Shown: positions 32,536-42,939, numbered from the stretch's first letter. The stretch is 64,000 nucleotides of DNA from Entophlyctis helioformis (GCA_025526915.1 JAHLKH010000110.1:27250-91249); one strand, 5' to 3'. Made by a program: numbers and translations. Notes: generated by a model from the sequence alone, not told the origin.

Positions 32536-33834
32536 ATGCCGTCCAAACAGCCGTCTGCAACGCCGGCCCTGCTGCGGCACGCTCTGGTCTTGGTCTGTCT
32601 TGGAGCAGCGTGGCTTGCCCAGACAGCGGTTGCACAGATGCAGCCCGGCCTTCCGTTTCCCAATCCAGGCAATCCCAGCGCAGGCCAGGGCTCGCCCACA
32701 AGCACCCGCAGTCCATCTGCACCAACAGCAGCACCATCACTCCCATCTCGGTTACCGCTAAGTCCCGCTGTTCCCCCTGCCCAGCCATCGCCATTGCCAT
32801 CTGTGGCGCCGCCGCTTGTTCCGCCAGTGACAACCGTGCCAGGCGGCGGTGGCGGTGGTGGTGGTGGTGGTGCGGGCAATCCCATCCTGCCAAGGCCATG
32901 CGAGCCTGGCAACAACGTCGGATCATTCTTCATCACAGGTATGCAGGCTGCTCAGTCAGTCAGTCAGTCAGTCAGTCTATCTGCATGCCAGCGAATGCCC
33001 AAACTCACACCAACACCAACCCACAGCACCCAACGCATCCAGCTTCATCTTTGCCGGCCAGAGCATCAATGTGACGTTCACCTTCTCGCCTGCAGTCACC
33101 ATCATCCCATCGCAGGTCGAGCTCAAGTTTGCATCGGTGAGTGCGATCCCACCAGCGCATGCTTGAACGGCTGCCAACCGCACACACACACACAAACACC
33201 ATGGCGACCGGCTGCATCCTGACCCACTCGCCATCTGCGCAGGTCGCAAGCGGCGATCAGTGGCAAACCACAGAAAACATCCTGCGCATCGGAGCGTCCA
33301 ACAGCTCGCAGCCGCAGCCGCAGCCGCAGCCCGTGTCCGTCACCGGCGGCTTCGTGCAGTCCACACCAGCCGGCGCCATCTTCTCGATCCCATGGCGCGT
33401 GCCCACGTCCCTTGCCGACGGCGGCTACGTTGTGCGGCTCGTGCCCGACGGCAAGGAGACGTCCGGCGTGCCTCCCGGCATGCTGCCGTGCTTTGCAAAC
33501 GGCATGGTCATCCCGACCAGCTCCAACCGGTTCCTGGTGCTGCAGCCGGTGTCGCTGGTGGCGTTTCCCGACAGGTATGGTCCGGCGGCCAGGCCGTCGA
33601 TGCGGCTGGCAGTGGCAGTGGCAGTGGCAGTGGCGCGGCCGGATCGGCAAAGGCGGGCCGAGGCGCTGGGTCGACGGTGCCTGGATCTGCCTCTGGATCT
33701 GCGTCTGGAGCCCCGCCGGCACTGAGCGGCAGTCTGGCGGTCAGCAGCAGCCTCTCGGGCTTCTCTGGTGCACGATCGTGGTGCAGCTGGCGGCTTGCGG
33801 CCTGCTGGCGGTGGGGGCGGCTGTGTGGGCGTGA
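32536..33834 (+). CDS. Kre9/Knh1-like secreted, membrane-anchored surface protein
   Basis: Start MPSKQPSATPALLRHALVLV, a basic stretch followed by a signal-type hydrophobic core ending near AVAQ. A Pro/Ser/Thr-rich stretch and poly-Gly precede an Ig-like domain: INVTFTFSPAVTIIPSQVEL, then IFSIPWRVPTSLADGGYVVR, the 'W-x-VP...G-x-Y' pattern of the Kre9/Knh1 N-terminal family found on fungal GPI wall proteins. Two introns lie near 32939-33025 (CAGT tetranucleotide run) and 33137-33242. A Gly/Ser repeat (GSGSGSGSG) leads to a terminal hydrophobic helix WCTIVVQLAACGLLAVGAAV and stop 33832-33834. Two one-base losses, near 33570 and 33765, break the frame. Either a GPI signal or a type I transmembrane end is possible. 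Confidence 0.68.
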
Positions 33835-34001
33835 CGCTGCGCCTTGCAGCCACCTGCGCCAGACAGCACCAGACATCGCCAGACAGCCGATCCCTTGCCT
33901 GCTGCCACACGATCCCTTGCCAGTCGCCGCCCTCTTGTCCTCTTGCCATAAACACCGCGTCCGTGTCGCATCCACGTCCACGCTCATCTCGGCTGCCTGC
34001 C

Positions 34002-35234
34002 ATGCTGTCCCGCCGTCTGCCTGTCCGGCTTGCGCACTCTGCGCTCTGCAGCCCTGCGACTGCACGGCCGCTGTCTGCCCGCTCGCTCTCTGCGGTGCCT
34101 CGCTCGGGATACAGCGGCAGCCTGCTGACGGTCTCGAACGACATTGGCGCCGACGGCCAGCCGACCGGCGTGAGTAGCGTGCCAGCCACAGGCGTTGCAG
34201 GCATCACAGCAGCCAGAAGCAGCTTGCTCGCTCGCTCGGGCTGCGTCGATGGTGCTGACCGACTGCCCTGTGCTGGCCGCCAGGTCGTTGTGCTTGCGTT
34301 CAACCGCCCCGATTCCCTCAACCCGCTGACGGCAGCCATGGGCGAAGGTGCGTGCCTGCGAGTGTGACGATGGCGTGAGCCCACAGTGCCGGCTGCGGCA
34401 TCGCTGACTGCGGCACCGCAGAGTTCACGCAGGTCCTTGGCGATCTGGGCCAGAGCGCCGATGTGCGTGCACTGGTGCTGACTGGCAACGGCCGAGCGTT
34501 CTCTGCCGGCGGCGACCTCGAGTTCCTGCGCGAGCGCACACGGACATCGCCCATGGACAACCAGGCCATCATGCGTGCCTTCTACCACCGCTTCCTGACG
34601 CCGCTCATGTAAGCCGCTCCGTTGCATGCCGGCCGTGGGCTCGCTGTCTGCGCCACTGCGGTGGACAGGTGAACGGCCGTGCACGGCTGATGCATGCGCT
34701 GCACACACAACCCACTTCCCCTCCCACAGCAACCTGCCGGTGCCGACGATCGCGGCCATCAACGGACACGCCGTCGGCGCAGGACTCTGCGTGGCGCTTG
34801 CGTGCGATCTGCGGCTGGCCAGCACCAAGGCCAAGATGGGCCTCAACTTTGTGCGCATCGGCCTCACGCCCGGCATGGGTGGCTCGTTCACCCTGCCCAT
34901 CATCGCCGGCCCGCAAGCCGCCGCCCGCCTGATCCTGACGGGCGATCTCGTCGCTGCATCCGAGGCCGCCGCCCTCGGCCTTGTCCTGCGCCAGGTCGAG
35001 CACGACCACCTCATGGCCGAGTCCATGGCGCTTGCGCGCCGCATCGCCTCGGCCTCGCCGGTGGCTGTCCGCCAGACGGTCAAGACGCTGCGCATGCGGT
35101 TCCATGACGGCGCCTTTGAGCGTGCACTGCAGCGTGAGGCGGACACGCAGGCGATCTGCTACGGCAGCGCCGACATGGCAGAGGGTCTGGATGCCATTGC
35201 ACAGAAGCGCGATCCAGTCTTTGCTGGCCGATGA
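34002..35234 (+). CDS. Mitochondrial enoyl-CoA hydratase/isomerase family protein
   Basis: Start MLSRRLPVRLAHSALCSPAT, an Arg/Ser/Ala presequence typical of mitochondrial import. Four or five exons give the crotonase core: VVVLAFNRPDSLNPLTAAMG, GNGRAFSAGGDLEFLRE (first oxyanion-hole loop), PTIAAINGHAVGAGLCVALA (second loop), NFVRIGLTPGMGGSFTLP and LTGDLVAASEAAALGL. The pattern fits a short-chain enoyl-CoA hydratase-like enzyme; the exact substrate is not determinable. Stop TGA 35232-35234 with AATAAA 99 nt downstream. The last 24 codons and the 3' flank have been copied twice downstream (36699 and 38207) as part of the segmental duplication. Confidence 0.84.
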
Positions 35235-35332
35235 GGCTGAGCACGTGGCACAGCATGCTCTTGGCCGTCGTCGTTGTGTTGTCTTGGCAGCCAGAGAGAG
35301 CCAAGCGCCAGAGAGCCAAGCAGCAAATCTGC

Positions 35333-35338
35333 AATAAA
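35333..35338 (+). terminator. Polyadenylation signal AATAAA of the hydratase gene
   Basis: AATAAA lies about 99 nt after the hydratase stop codon and about 120 nt before the ATG of the first tandem gene. Equivalent AATAAA motifs occur at the same place in units 2 and 3, upstream of the next start codons. Confidence 0.5.
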
Positions 35339-35459
35339 TGGCACAACGTTCAGCGGCATTCTCAAGCCAGAACTTGCACATCTTTCCATCGTCCAAGCGG
35401 CAACCCAACGCCCCATTGCCGCCTCCTCCACAGCATCGATCGCCACTCCCTCCATCAAC

Positions 35460-36560
35460 ATGCTCGTCATCGGCACCATCTCCGTCCTTGCCTCCGCTGC
35501 AGTGTCTGCACAGTCGCTGGTGCAGGCGTCTCTCAGCCCAAGCGCCGCCTGTGCTCGCTCAGCAACAGCACCTCCAGGGCGCACCGTCACGGACGTTCTG
35601 TTGGGCACCGCCCTGTTCCCCGACGTCATCTCGCCTGTCTTTGATGCCAAGTCCGCATGTGCTCCCAACACCACCGGCATCATCACCGCTTCTTCTGGCT
35701 CAAGTCTCGACTATTGGCTTTGCGGCAATGCGAACCCCAACGCAACCGGCGCAGGCCCTCGTGACTGTGCGTCCAGGTGCACCAATCGGCCGCTCGACGT
35801 TGCACCTGCCGCAACCTCTCCTTGCACGACTGGCCTTTACAAGAGCGTGCCGTCGTTCGAGGATGCCGCCAAGGCAGCCAAGGGAGGCCTCTGGTACTCG
35901 TTCTCGACCGCACTCGACTCAATCGCACCGCCGACAGACATCATCCAAGTCAACGAATACGCATCCAAGGAAGCCTGCTTTGCGACACATACAGACGACG
36001 ACGGCCTTTCGAATGGCGGTCCAGCTTTTATACCCGGACCGCCAGGCACCGCCGTTAACGTCACTCGTGTTATCCTGATCCCAATCTGGCACTGGCCAAC
36101 ACCCATTGCGGGCACATCACGCTTCATTGTTACCGACGATGTTTTCCACCTTGGCTTTGATACCCCGTCGTATCTTCAAATCACCACCAAGATTTGCCAA
36201 AATGCCAAGTGCACCTCGTGGACTTCTGTTGACAGCTCTGACTATCTCAGCCCGCGATTGTGGTGCAATGGCCAGGCCATGCCCAATGGCGCGTTCCGCC
36301 GCCTCGCCGGTAGGGTTACCACGCCTGCCGGCATCGCGGCTGGGAAGGCGGCCTTCGACGCCATGAAGGCGGATGCTGAAGCCGAGAACGCGGCCATTGA
36401 CGCCGAGATTGAAGCTGAGAAGTCGTTCTGGCAGAAGAATTCAAGCATGATCCTCATTAGCGCAACTGTCGGTCTTGTTGTTGCTGTTGGCGGCATCGTT
36501 GCATGGAAGCGTGGGCTGTTTGGTGCCAAGAAGCAACCGCAGACCGATGCATCCGCTTGA
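35460..36560 (+). CDS. Secreted single-pass membrane protein, tandem paralogue 1
   Basis: About 366 residues, single exon. MLVIGTISVLASAAVSAQ is a signal peptide; an ectodomain with paired Cys motifs follows (CNGQ, CASRC, ICQNAKC) and N-glycosylation sequons (NATG, NVTR). A helical stalk of Ala/Glu (AENAAIDAEIEAEKSFWQK) precedes a transmembrane helix MILISATVGLVVAVGGIVAW and a short basic tail KRGLFGAKKQPQTDASA. This is type I topology. The frame is open 62 codons upstream of this ATG, in all three units, but that stretch overlaps the copied hydratase 3' flank, so the ATG before the signal peptide is chosen. I do not recognise a family. Copy 1 differs from 2 and 3 at residues 35-50 (TAPPGRTVTDVLLG). 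Confidence 0.8.
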   Translation: MLVIGTISVLASAAVSAQSLVQASLSPSAACARSATAPPGRTVTDVLLGTALFPDVISPVFDAKSACAPNTTGIITASSGSSLDYWLCGNANPNATGAGPRDCASRCTNRPLDVAPAATSPCTTGLYKSVPSFEDAAKAAKGGLWYSFSTALDSIAPPTDIIQVNEYASKEACFATHTDDDGLSNGGPAFIPGPPGTAVNVTRVILIPIWHWPTPIAGTSRFIVTDDVFHLGFDTPSYLQITTKICQNAKCTSWTSVDSSDYLSPRLWCNGQAMPNGAFRRLAGRVTTPAGIAAGKAAFDAMKADAEAENAAIDAEIEAEKSFWQKNSSMILISATVGLVVAVGGIVAWKRGLFGAKKQPQTDASA

Positions 36561-36994
36561 TTGGTCAACTCTCTTGCCGCACTGTCCAATACACATCCTT
36601 GTAACACTCGTGTCTCGTTTGTGTCAAGCAGTGCATGCATGTCCGTCCTGTTGTGCTGTTGCCAGAGCATCTTGGATGGAGTGGCAGATCAGCCAACGGC
36701 AGCGCCAACATGGCAGAGGGTCTGGATGCCATTGCACACAAGCGCGATCCAGTCTTTGCTGGCCGATGAGGCTGAGCACGTGGCACAGCATGCTCTTGGC
36801 CGTCGTCGTTGTGTTGTGTTGGCAGCCAGAGAGAGCCAAGCGCCAGAGAGCCAAGCAGCAAATCTGCAATAAATGGCACAACGTTCAGCGGCGTTCTCAA
36901 GCCAGAACTTGCACATCTTTCCATCGTCCAAGCGGCAGCCCAACGCCCCATTGCCGCCTCCTCCACAGCATCGACCGCCACTCCCTCCATCAAC

Positions 36995-38068
36995 ATGCTC
37001 GTCATCGGCACCATCTCCGTCCTTGCCTCCGCTGCAGTGTCTGCACAGTCGCTGGTGCAGGCGTCTCTCAGCCCAAGCGCCGCCTGTGCTCGCTCAACAT
37101 TAACGGCTCCTGAACTCAACGTCGAGGGAATTCTGTTGAGCCTCCCCGCACTCCCCGACGTCATCTCGCCTGTCTTTGATGCCAAGTCCGCATGTGCTCC
37201 CAACACCGCCGGCATCATCACCGCTTCTTCTGGCTCTAGTCTCGACCTTTGGGACTGCACCCACTTGAACCCCAACGCAACCGGCGCAGGCCCTCGTGAC
37301 TGTGCATCCAGGTGCACCAACCGGCCGCTCGACGTTGCACCTGCCGTAACCTCTCCTTGCACGACTGGCCTTTACAAGAGCGTGCTCTCGTTCGAGGATG
37401 CCGCCAAGGCCGCCAACAGGAGCCTCTGGTACTCGTTCTCGACCGATCTCGACTCGATCGCACCACCAACACACATCATCCAAGTCAACGAATACGCATC
37501 CAAGGAAGCCTGCTTTTTAGCGCATCCAGACGACGTTGGACTGAAGAATGGCGTCTTCCTTCCGTTTGGCCAGTCGCCAGCAACCGCCGTCAACGTCACT
37601 CGGGTTCTCATGATCCCTCGCTGGCACTGGGTCACGCCCATTGCAGACACATCACGCTTCGTTGTTACCGATGAAGTCATCTTCATCAGTACCCCGCCGA
37701 TTCTCAAGCTCACAACCAAGATTTGCCAAAATGCCAAGTGCACCTCGTGGGCGTCTTCCGAAACCTATGACTATCTCAGTCCCAGGTTGACGTGCAATAG
37801 CCCTGCCATGCCCAACGGCGCGTTCAGCCGTCTTGCTGGTATCTTTATCACGCCTGCCGGCATCGCGGCAGAGAAGGCTGATGCTGACGCCAAGAACGCG
37901 GCCATTGACGCCGAGATTGAAGCCAAGAAGTCGTTCTGGCAGAAGAACACGGCTGCGATCGTCACGAGCACTGTTGTTGCCGTTGTTGTTGCTGTTGGCG
38001 GCATCATTGCATGGAAGCGTGGGCTGTTTGGTGCCAAGAAGCAACCGCAGACCGATGCATCGGCTTGA
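36995..38068 (+). CDS. Secreted single-pass membrane protein, tandem paralogue 2
   Basis: About 357 residues. It shares the signal peptide and the tail KRGLFGAKKQPQTDASA with copy 1 exactly. Mosaic middle: the segment after the signal (TLTAPELNVEGILLSLPALP) equals copy 3, the next (DAKSACAPNT, CASRCTNRPLDVAPA, SPCTTGLYKSV) equals copy 1, then RVLMIPRWHWVTPIA equals copy 3, and KICQNAKCTSW again equals copy 1. This patchwork suggests gene conversion between units. The stalk is shorter than in copy 1 (the FDAMK stretch is missing). The membrane helix is TAAIVTSTVVAVVVAVGGII. Confidence 0.8.
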   Translation: MLVIGTISVLASAAVSAQSLVQASLSPSAACARSTLTAPELNVEGILLSLPALPDVISPVFDAKSACAPNTAGIITASSGSSLDLWDCTHLNPNATGAGPRDCASRCTNRPLDVAPAVTSPCTTGLYKSVLSFEDAAKAANRSLWYSFSTDLDSIAPPTHIIQVNEYASKEACFLAHPDDVGLKNGVFLPFGQSPATAVNVTRVLMIPRWHWVTPIADTSRFVVTDEVIFISTPPILKLTTKICQNAKCTSWASSETYDYLSPRLTCNSPAMPNGAFSRLAGIFITPAGIAAEKADADAKNAAIDAEIEAKKSFWQKNTAAIVTSTVVAVVVAVGGIIAWKRGLFGAKKQPQTDASA

Positions 38069-38502
38069 TTGGTCAACTCTCTTGCCGCACTGTCCAATAC
38101 ACATCCTTGTAACACTCGTGTCTCGTTTGTGTCAAGCAGTGCATGCATGTCCGTCCTGTTGTGCTGTTGCCAGAGCATCTTGGGTGGAGTGGCAGATCAG
38201 CCAACGGCAGCGCCAACATGGCAGAGGGTCTGGATGCCATTGCACACAAGCGCGATCCAGTCTTTACTGGCCGATGAGGCTGAGCACGTGGCACAGCATG
38301 CTCTTGGCCGTCGTCGTTGTGTTGTGTTGGCAGCCAGAGAGAGCCAAGCGCCAGAGAGCCAAGCAGCAAATCTGCAATAAAAGGCACAACGTTCAGCGGC
38401 ATTCTCAAGCCAGAACTTGCACATCTTTCCATCGTCCAAGCGGCAACCCAACGCCCCATTGCCGCCTCCTCCACAGCATCGATCGCCACTCCCTCCATCA
38501 AC

Positions 38503-39576
38503 ATGCTCGTCATCGGCACCATCTCCGTCCTTGCCTCCGCTGCAGTGTCTGCACAGTCGCTGGTGCAGGCGTCTCTCAGCCCAAGCGCCGCCTGTGCTCG
38601 CTCAACATTAACGGCTCCTGAACTCAACGTCGAGGGAATTCTGTTGAGCCTCCCCGCACTCCCCGACGTCATCTCGCCTGTCGTTGACGTCAAGTCCGCA
38701 TGTCCTGCGAACACCACCGGCATCATCACCGCTGCATCGGGCACTCGTCTCGACTATTGGTACTGCGACGACCTGAACCCCAACGCAACCGGCGCCGGCC
38801 CTCGTGACTGTCCGTCCAAGTGCACCGTCTGGCCACTCGACGTCGCACCTGTCGGAAAAAATCCTTGCTCGACCGGCCATTACAAGAGTGTGCCGTCGTT
38901 CGAGGATGCTGCCAAGGCCGCCAACAGGAGCCTCTGGTACTCGTTCCCGGCTGATTTCGACTCGATCGCACCGCCGACACACATCATCCAGATCAACGAA
39001 TACGCCACACGCGAAGCCTGTCTCGCCGCGCATCCTGGCGACGTTGGACTGAAGAATGGCGTCCAACCCCCGTCCAACCAGTCGCCAGCCATCGCCGTCA
39101 ACGTCACTCGGGTTCTCATGATCCCTCGCTGGCACTGGGTCACGCCCATTGCAGGCACACCAAACACCATTGTAACCGAAGACTATCTTAGCTTTGATAG
39201 CCCGCCGTCTCTTGTATTCAAAGTCAAATTCTGTTATGATGCAAAGTGCGACTCGTGGACTTCTGTTGTCGCTTTTGACTATCTCAATGTGCCGATGTCG
39301 TGCAATGGCCCAGCCAGGTCCAACGGCGCGTTCGCCCGCCACGCCGGCACTTTTATCACGCCTGCTGGCATCGCGGCAGAGAAGGCGGATGCTGACGCCA
39401 AGAAAGCGGCCATTGACGCCGAGATTGAAGCCAAGAAGTCGTTCTGGGAAAAGAACACGGCTGCGATCGTCACGAGCACTGTTGTTGCCGTTGTTGTCGT
39501 CGTTGGCGGCATCATTGCATGGAAGCGTGGGCTGTTTGGTGCCAAGAAGCAGCCGCAAACCGAGGCATCCGCTTGA
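38503..39576 (+). CDS. Secreted single-pass membrane protein, tandem paralogue 3
   Basis: About 357 residues with the same signal peptide, stalk and membrane helix (IVTSTVVAVVVVVGGIIAWK). The ectodomain is the most diverged: CDDLNPNATGAGPRDCPSKC, then TVWPLDVAPVGKNPCSTGHY and VKFCYDAKCDSWTSVVAFDY replace the corresponding copy 1 and 2 segments while cysteine positions are kept. Conserved cysteines with variable surface residues would fit a surface protein under diversifying pressure (inference). It is the last unit; its 3' flank continues into unique sequence before the next gene at 39942. Confidence 0.8.
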   Translation: MLVIGTISVLASAAVSAQSLVQASLSPSAACARSTLTAPELNVEGILLSLPALPDVISPVVDVKSACPANTTGIITAASGTRLDYWYCDDLNPNATGAGPRDCPSKCTVWPLDVAPVGKNPCSTGHYKSVPSFEDAAKAANRSLWYSFPADFDSIAPPTHIIQINEYATREACLAAHPGDVGLKNGVQPPSNQSPAIAVNVTRVLMIPRWHWVTPIAGTPNTIVTEDYLSFDSPPSLVFKVKFCYDAKCDSWTSVVAFDYLNVPMSCNGPARSNGAFARHAGTFITPAGIAAEKADADAKKAAIDAEIEAKKSFWEKNTAAIVTSTVVAVVVVVGGIIAWKRGLFGAKKQPQTEASA

Positions 39577-39941
39577 TTGGTCAACTCTCTTGCCGCACTG
39601 TCCAATACATCCTTGTAACACTCGTGTCTCGTTTGTGTCAAACAGCGCATGCATGTCCGCCCTGTTGTTCTGCTGCCAGAGCATCTTGGATGGAGTGGCA
39701 GACCTGCCAATGACCGACCCGACCACACCAGCCGCACTGCCGCAGTGAGTCACGCCTTGCCCGCGTGGCCGTTCACCAAGATCCGCCTCGCGATGTGAAC
39801 CACTTTCCCATTCTTCCGCGACAACCACCAAGCACCATCTCAAACAGCAGCAGCGGCACCTCCAGCAGCAGGATCTCTCCGACATCAGCAGCACGAGCAG
39901 TCGTCCCAACACCAGACGGCCACCACGCCACGCCCACTCAC

Positions 39942-40994
39942 ATGCCCACCACCGCACCACTCCCTGTATCGGCAGTGCTCTTGTCAGCCGAGACCGCCGT
40001 TGCATCTGCTGCCTCCACCAGCGGATCTGCCGCTGCTCCGTCCGCCCCGCTGCCGGACGCATGCCAAGACTCGCCTGCCGACCGGATCGTCTCTGTGGCC
40101 GTGGGCAGCACAGCTCCTGCAAGCCTGCTTGCTCCCGCCGTCCCGGCCTTGCAGGCATCTGTCCCGCCGTCTGTGCAGCCGCAGTCAGGCGGCCAGCCGC
40201 ACGACACCAGACAGCAACACCGGGTCCCTCTGCACATGCTGCTCCCGCTCGAGGCGGCCTGCGCCGTCGTGTCGGCCGGCCTCGTCGCCCCACTCATCTC
40301 GATCGTCGACAAGTCCATCTTTGCCAATGCATCGGGCCAGCAGCCGCTGCTGCAGGGTCTCCTCGCCGGCATCCGCACGCTGCTCACCCGCCCGGCCTAC
40401 TTTGTGCGCCAGCCATCGTTCCTGCTCATCTGGGGCGTATACTCGGGCACATACATCACAGCCAACACCGTCCAGGCCCTCTGCGACCACGCCGCCGTCC
40501 CGTGGCAGATCCCAAAGTTTGTCGGCTCGTCCATCGCCAACGTCGGCCTGTCGGTGCTCAAGGACCTGTACTTTACCCGCGCCTTTGGGTCCGGCCCTGC
40601 ACGGCCCGTGCCGCCCAAGTCATACACGCTCTACATGACCCGCGACGCGCTCACCATCTTCTCGTCGTTCAATCTGCCGCCCTTGCTGTCATCCGCCTTG
40701 GCCGGCCCCGCCACTCCCTTGAACCTTTCGCCAGGCACCGCAGACACGGTCGCGCAGCTCGTCGCCCCTTGCGCCATGCAGATCCTGTCCACGCCCCTCC
40801 ACCTCCACGGCATGGATCTCTACAACCGCCCCGACACCGCCCTGTCGGCCCGTGACCGTGTGGCGTTCATCCAGCGCGAGTATGCCGTCACGACTGCTGC
40901 GCGTGTTGCTCGCATCTTCCCTGCGTTTGGTATTGGCGGCGTCGCCAACAAGTACCTGCGCTCCAAGGGCCGTGCCTGGCTCGAGACGTTGTAG
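39942..40994 (+). CDS. Multi-pass membrane protein, conserved in fungi (mitochondrial-carrier-like), function unknown
   Basis: ATG 39942 (MPTTAPLPVSAVLLSAETAV); the frame is open upstream only from a GTG. About 350 residues, single exon. The Ser/Ala/Pro-rich first 100 residues are disordered. The body has several hydrophobic helices with PLISIVDKSIFANASGQQPL, SFLLIWGVYSGTYITANTVQ, FVGSSIANVGLSVLKDLYFT, QLVAPCAMQILSTPLHLHGM and the C-terminal FPAFGIGGVANKYLRSKGRA. The pattern recalls a fungal family sometimes described as mitochondrial-carrier-like, but no canonical PxDxxR carrier signature is present. The assignment rests on my recollection of that family and is weak. Confidence 0.6.
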   Translation: MPTTAPLPVSAVLLSAETAVASAASTSGSAAAPSAPLPDACQDSPADRIVSVAVGSTAPASLLAPAVPALQASVPPSVQPQSGGQPHDTRQQHRVPLHMLLPLEAACAVVSAGLVAPLISIVDKSIFANASGQQPLLQGLLAGIRTLLTRPAYFVRQPSFLLIWGVYSGTYITANTVQALCDHAAVPWQIPKFVGSSIANVGLSVLKDLYFTRAFGSGPARPVPPKSYTLYMTRDALTIFSSFNLPPLLSSALAGPATPLNLSPGTADTVAQLVAPCAMQILSTPLHLHGMDLYNRPDTALSARDRVAFIQREYAVTTAARVARIFPAFGIGGVANKYLRSKGRAWLETL

Positions 40995-41217
40995 CCCAAT
41001 GAACCGTCCCTTGCTATTTATGGCTCTGGTGGCGACTAGCTGGAGTGGCTGACTGGCTGGAGTGGCGAGTCGTCGGTGTCTGGAGGCATTCATTGGTCTA
41101 AGCACAGAAGCGGCATTCCAAGGATGGCGTGTGGATGCTGGAGATAGGTAGAAGGAGAGATGTGGGAGAGTGTGTGATCACAGGCATGGACACGGGATCA
41201 GACGGCTGGCCGCTCCA

Positions 41218-42939
41218 TCAAGCCGACGCGGGAACATCGCCAAGCGAGACCGACACAGGAGCCTTGTCAGCCGCGGCGTCGAGCGATGCAGCCGACTTTG
41301 CGTCCTTGGCCACTGCAGGAGCAGCGGATCCCTGCAACAGCGCGTTGTTGAGCAGACGGTTGGGGTCGCCGCTCTTGAGTAGCGTGAGCACGTTCTGTGT
41401 GGATGTCTGCTCCATGTAGCGGTAGAGCGACAGCACAGATGCCGACGGGAACACGCTCAGGAGAATGGCGAGCTGGCCGGCAACGTGCGGCGATGCCATG
41501 GACGTGCCCGAGAGCGTGCGAGTACCGCCCTGTTGGACGTGGACAGCACGCTGACACCTGGCGCGAAGATGTCTGCAGAGTGGAGCGGTGTTAGACTGTG
41601 ATCTGAGGCATGGATAGCGTGAGCAAGAGTCTGTGACACGTACTGAGGCAGCCGCCAAAGTTGGAGAAGCTGGCGCGTCGGTCGGTCGAGTCCATGGCGC
41701 CAGCGGTCATGACCCACGGCGAGTTGGCTGGCGATCCGCCACAGGCTGCACATACATGAGCAGGATCGTGTGTCAGGATCGTGTCAGGTTGCGTTGGGTC
41801 TCTGGCGCGACAAGACCCCACTGCGTGTGCTGCCACTCACCATTGGCGTTCTCGTTGCCAGCTGCGACAGCAAACGCAATGCCGCGACGACCGGCCGTCT
41901 CGATGGCAGCATTCATGGCCGTCGACGTGCCGCCGCCACCAAGGGACATGTTGACGACGGAGCGTCTTGGCGTGGTCGCATCGCGGCGTGTGACCCAGTC
42001 GATGCCAGCAATGACGCCCGACGTTGAACCCGACCCCGAGTTGCCAAGCACCTTGACGGCAATGAGGTTGACGCGCTTGGCCACGCCGTAGGTCGTTGAC
42101 CCGATCGTGCCAGCAACGTGCGTGCCGTGGCCGTGCACATCGCTGTTGCCGTCGCCCGTGAAGCTGGCACCAAACGACGCACGGCCGCCAAAGTTGGGGT
42201 GGCCGATAAAGATCCCCGTGTCCACCACGTATACATCGACATTGACGCTGCAAGTGGCGAAGCGGCCAAGCGATCCGAGTCTCAGTGTCAGTGCGTGACC
42301 TGCCACACGCACACACACACACACACACCACACACACACAGACTCACCCGGCCTGCTCAATGTACGAGTAGCGTCCAAAGTATCCTCTGGCGCGGTGCGA
42401 CATTCGGTCAAGACCCCACGTCGGCAGCAACTGCGTCTTGACATTCACGACCACCTGGCTGCGCACAACACGGTCCTCCTCGACCACCTTGACGTATCTC
42501 GACGCACGCAGTGCCCGAGCAATGCTCTTGGGCAGCTCGCCGTGGTAGCCGCGCACGGCCGTCGAGTACCTGCCCAGCACGCCCTTGAACGTCTTGCTGC
42601 CCGACTGCCGGACACAAGGCCGAGGGTGGACACGAGCGTGGCCGGGTCGTCTGGGAAGAGCGACGTGACGGCAGCCGTCGAGGGGCGTTGAGGGCGACGA
42701 GGGCGACAGGACAGCGTGGAGGGACGCGATGTGGTCCGTGACGACCTTGTCGGTCACCCAGTCGTGGACCACGACAATGTACGATCGGCAATGACTGTGC
42801 CTGCTGCGGTCGAGTTGGCTGATGGCGATGCTCCTGGCGTCGGCAACGCAGCGACCAGACACGACAGCGACGAGAACACGGTCACGACCAGCGCCACAAG
42901 GACAAGGACCGTCGGCAGCTTGCTTTGAGCAGATCTCAT
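41218..42939 (-). CDS. Secreted S8 subtilisin/proteinase K-type protease (copy A)
   Basis: Start MRSAQSKLPTVLVLVALVVT (signal peptide). Propeptide of the I9 type: SYIVVVHDWVTDKVVTDHIA, TFKGVLGRYSTAVRGYHGEL and VVEEDRVVRS, then TWGLDRMSHR at the maturation border. Catalytic triad in order: Asp in YVVDTGIFIGHPNFGGRASF, His in HGHGTHVAGTIG, Ser in SGTSMASPHVAGQ; the oxyanion Asn lies in AVAAGNENAN. Introns include one with a (CA)n run, 42305-42343. The C-terminal extension after the domain (LNNALLQGSAAPAVAKDAKS) is Ala-rich. Single-base losses near 42784 and 42600 disturb the propeptide frame. A paralogue lies immediately upstream on the same strand. Confidence 0.82.

Larger units (their letters stand above)
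35163..39694 (+). repeat. Tandem segmental duplication, three units of about 1.5 kb
   Basis: Unit borders are visible by eye. Each unit starts with the 3' end of the enoyl-CoA hydratase gene (GCAGCGCC-ACATGGCAGAGG at about 35163, 36699 and 38207), continues through AATAAA, and contains one secreted-protein gene plus its 3' flank (up to GAGTGGCAGA). The third unit lacks the trailing hydratase copy and runs into unique DNA near 39694. Offsets are 1536 and 1508 nt. Flanks are nearly identical; the gene middles have diverged. Confidence 0.9.

Noticed and set aside
33425..35146. 573-codon minus-strand frame
   Set aside because: Antisense to the Kre9-like and enoyl-CoA hydratase genes; open because of GC-rich composition, with no recognisable domains.
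38608..40293. 561-codon minus-strand frame
   Set aside because: Antisense to array copy 3 and the multi-pass membrane gene; low-complexity Arg-rich product, no domain.
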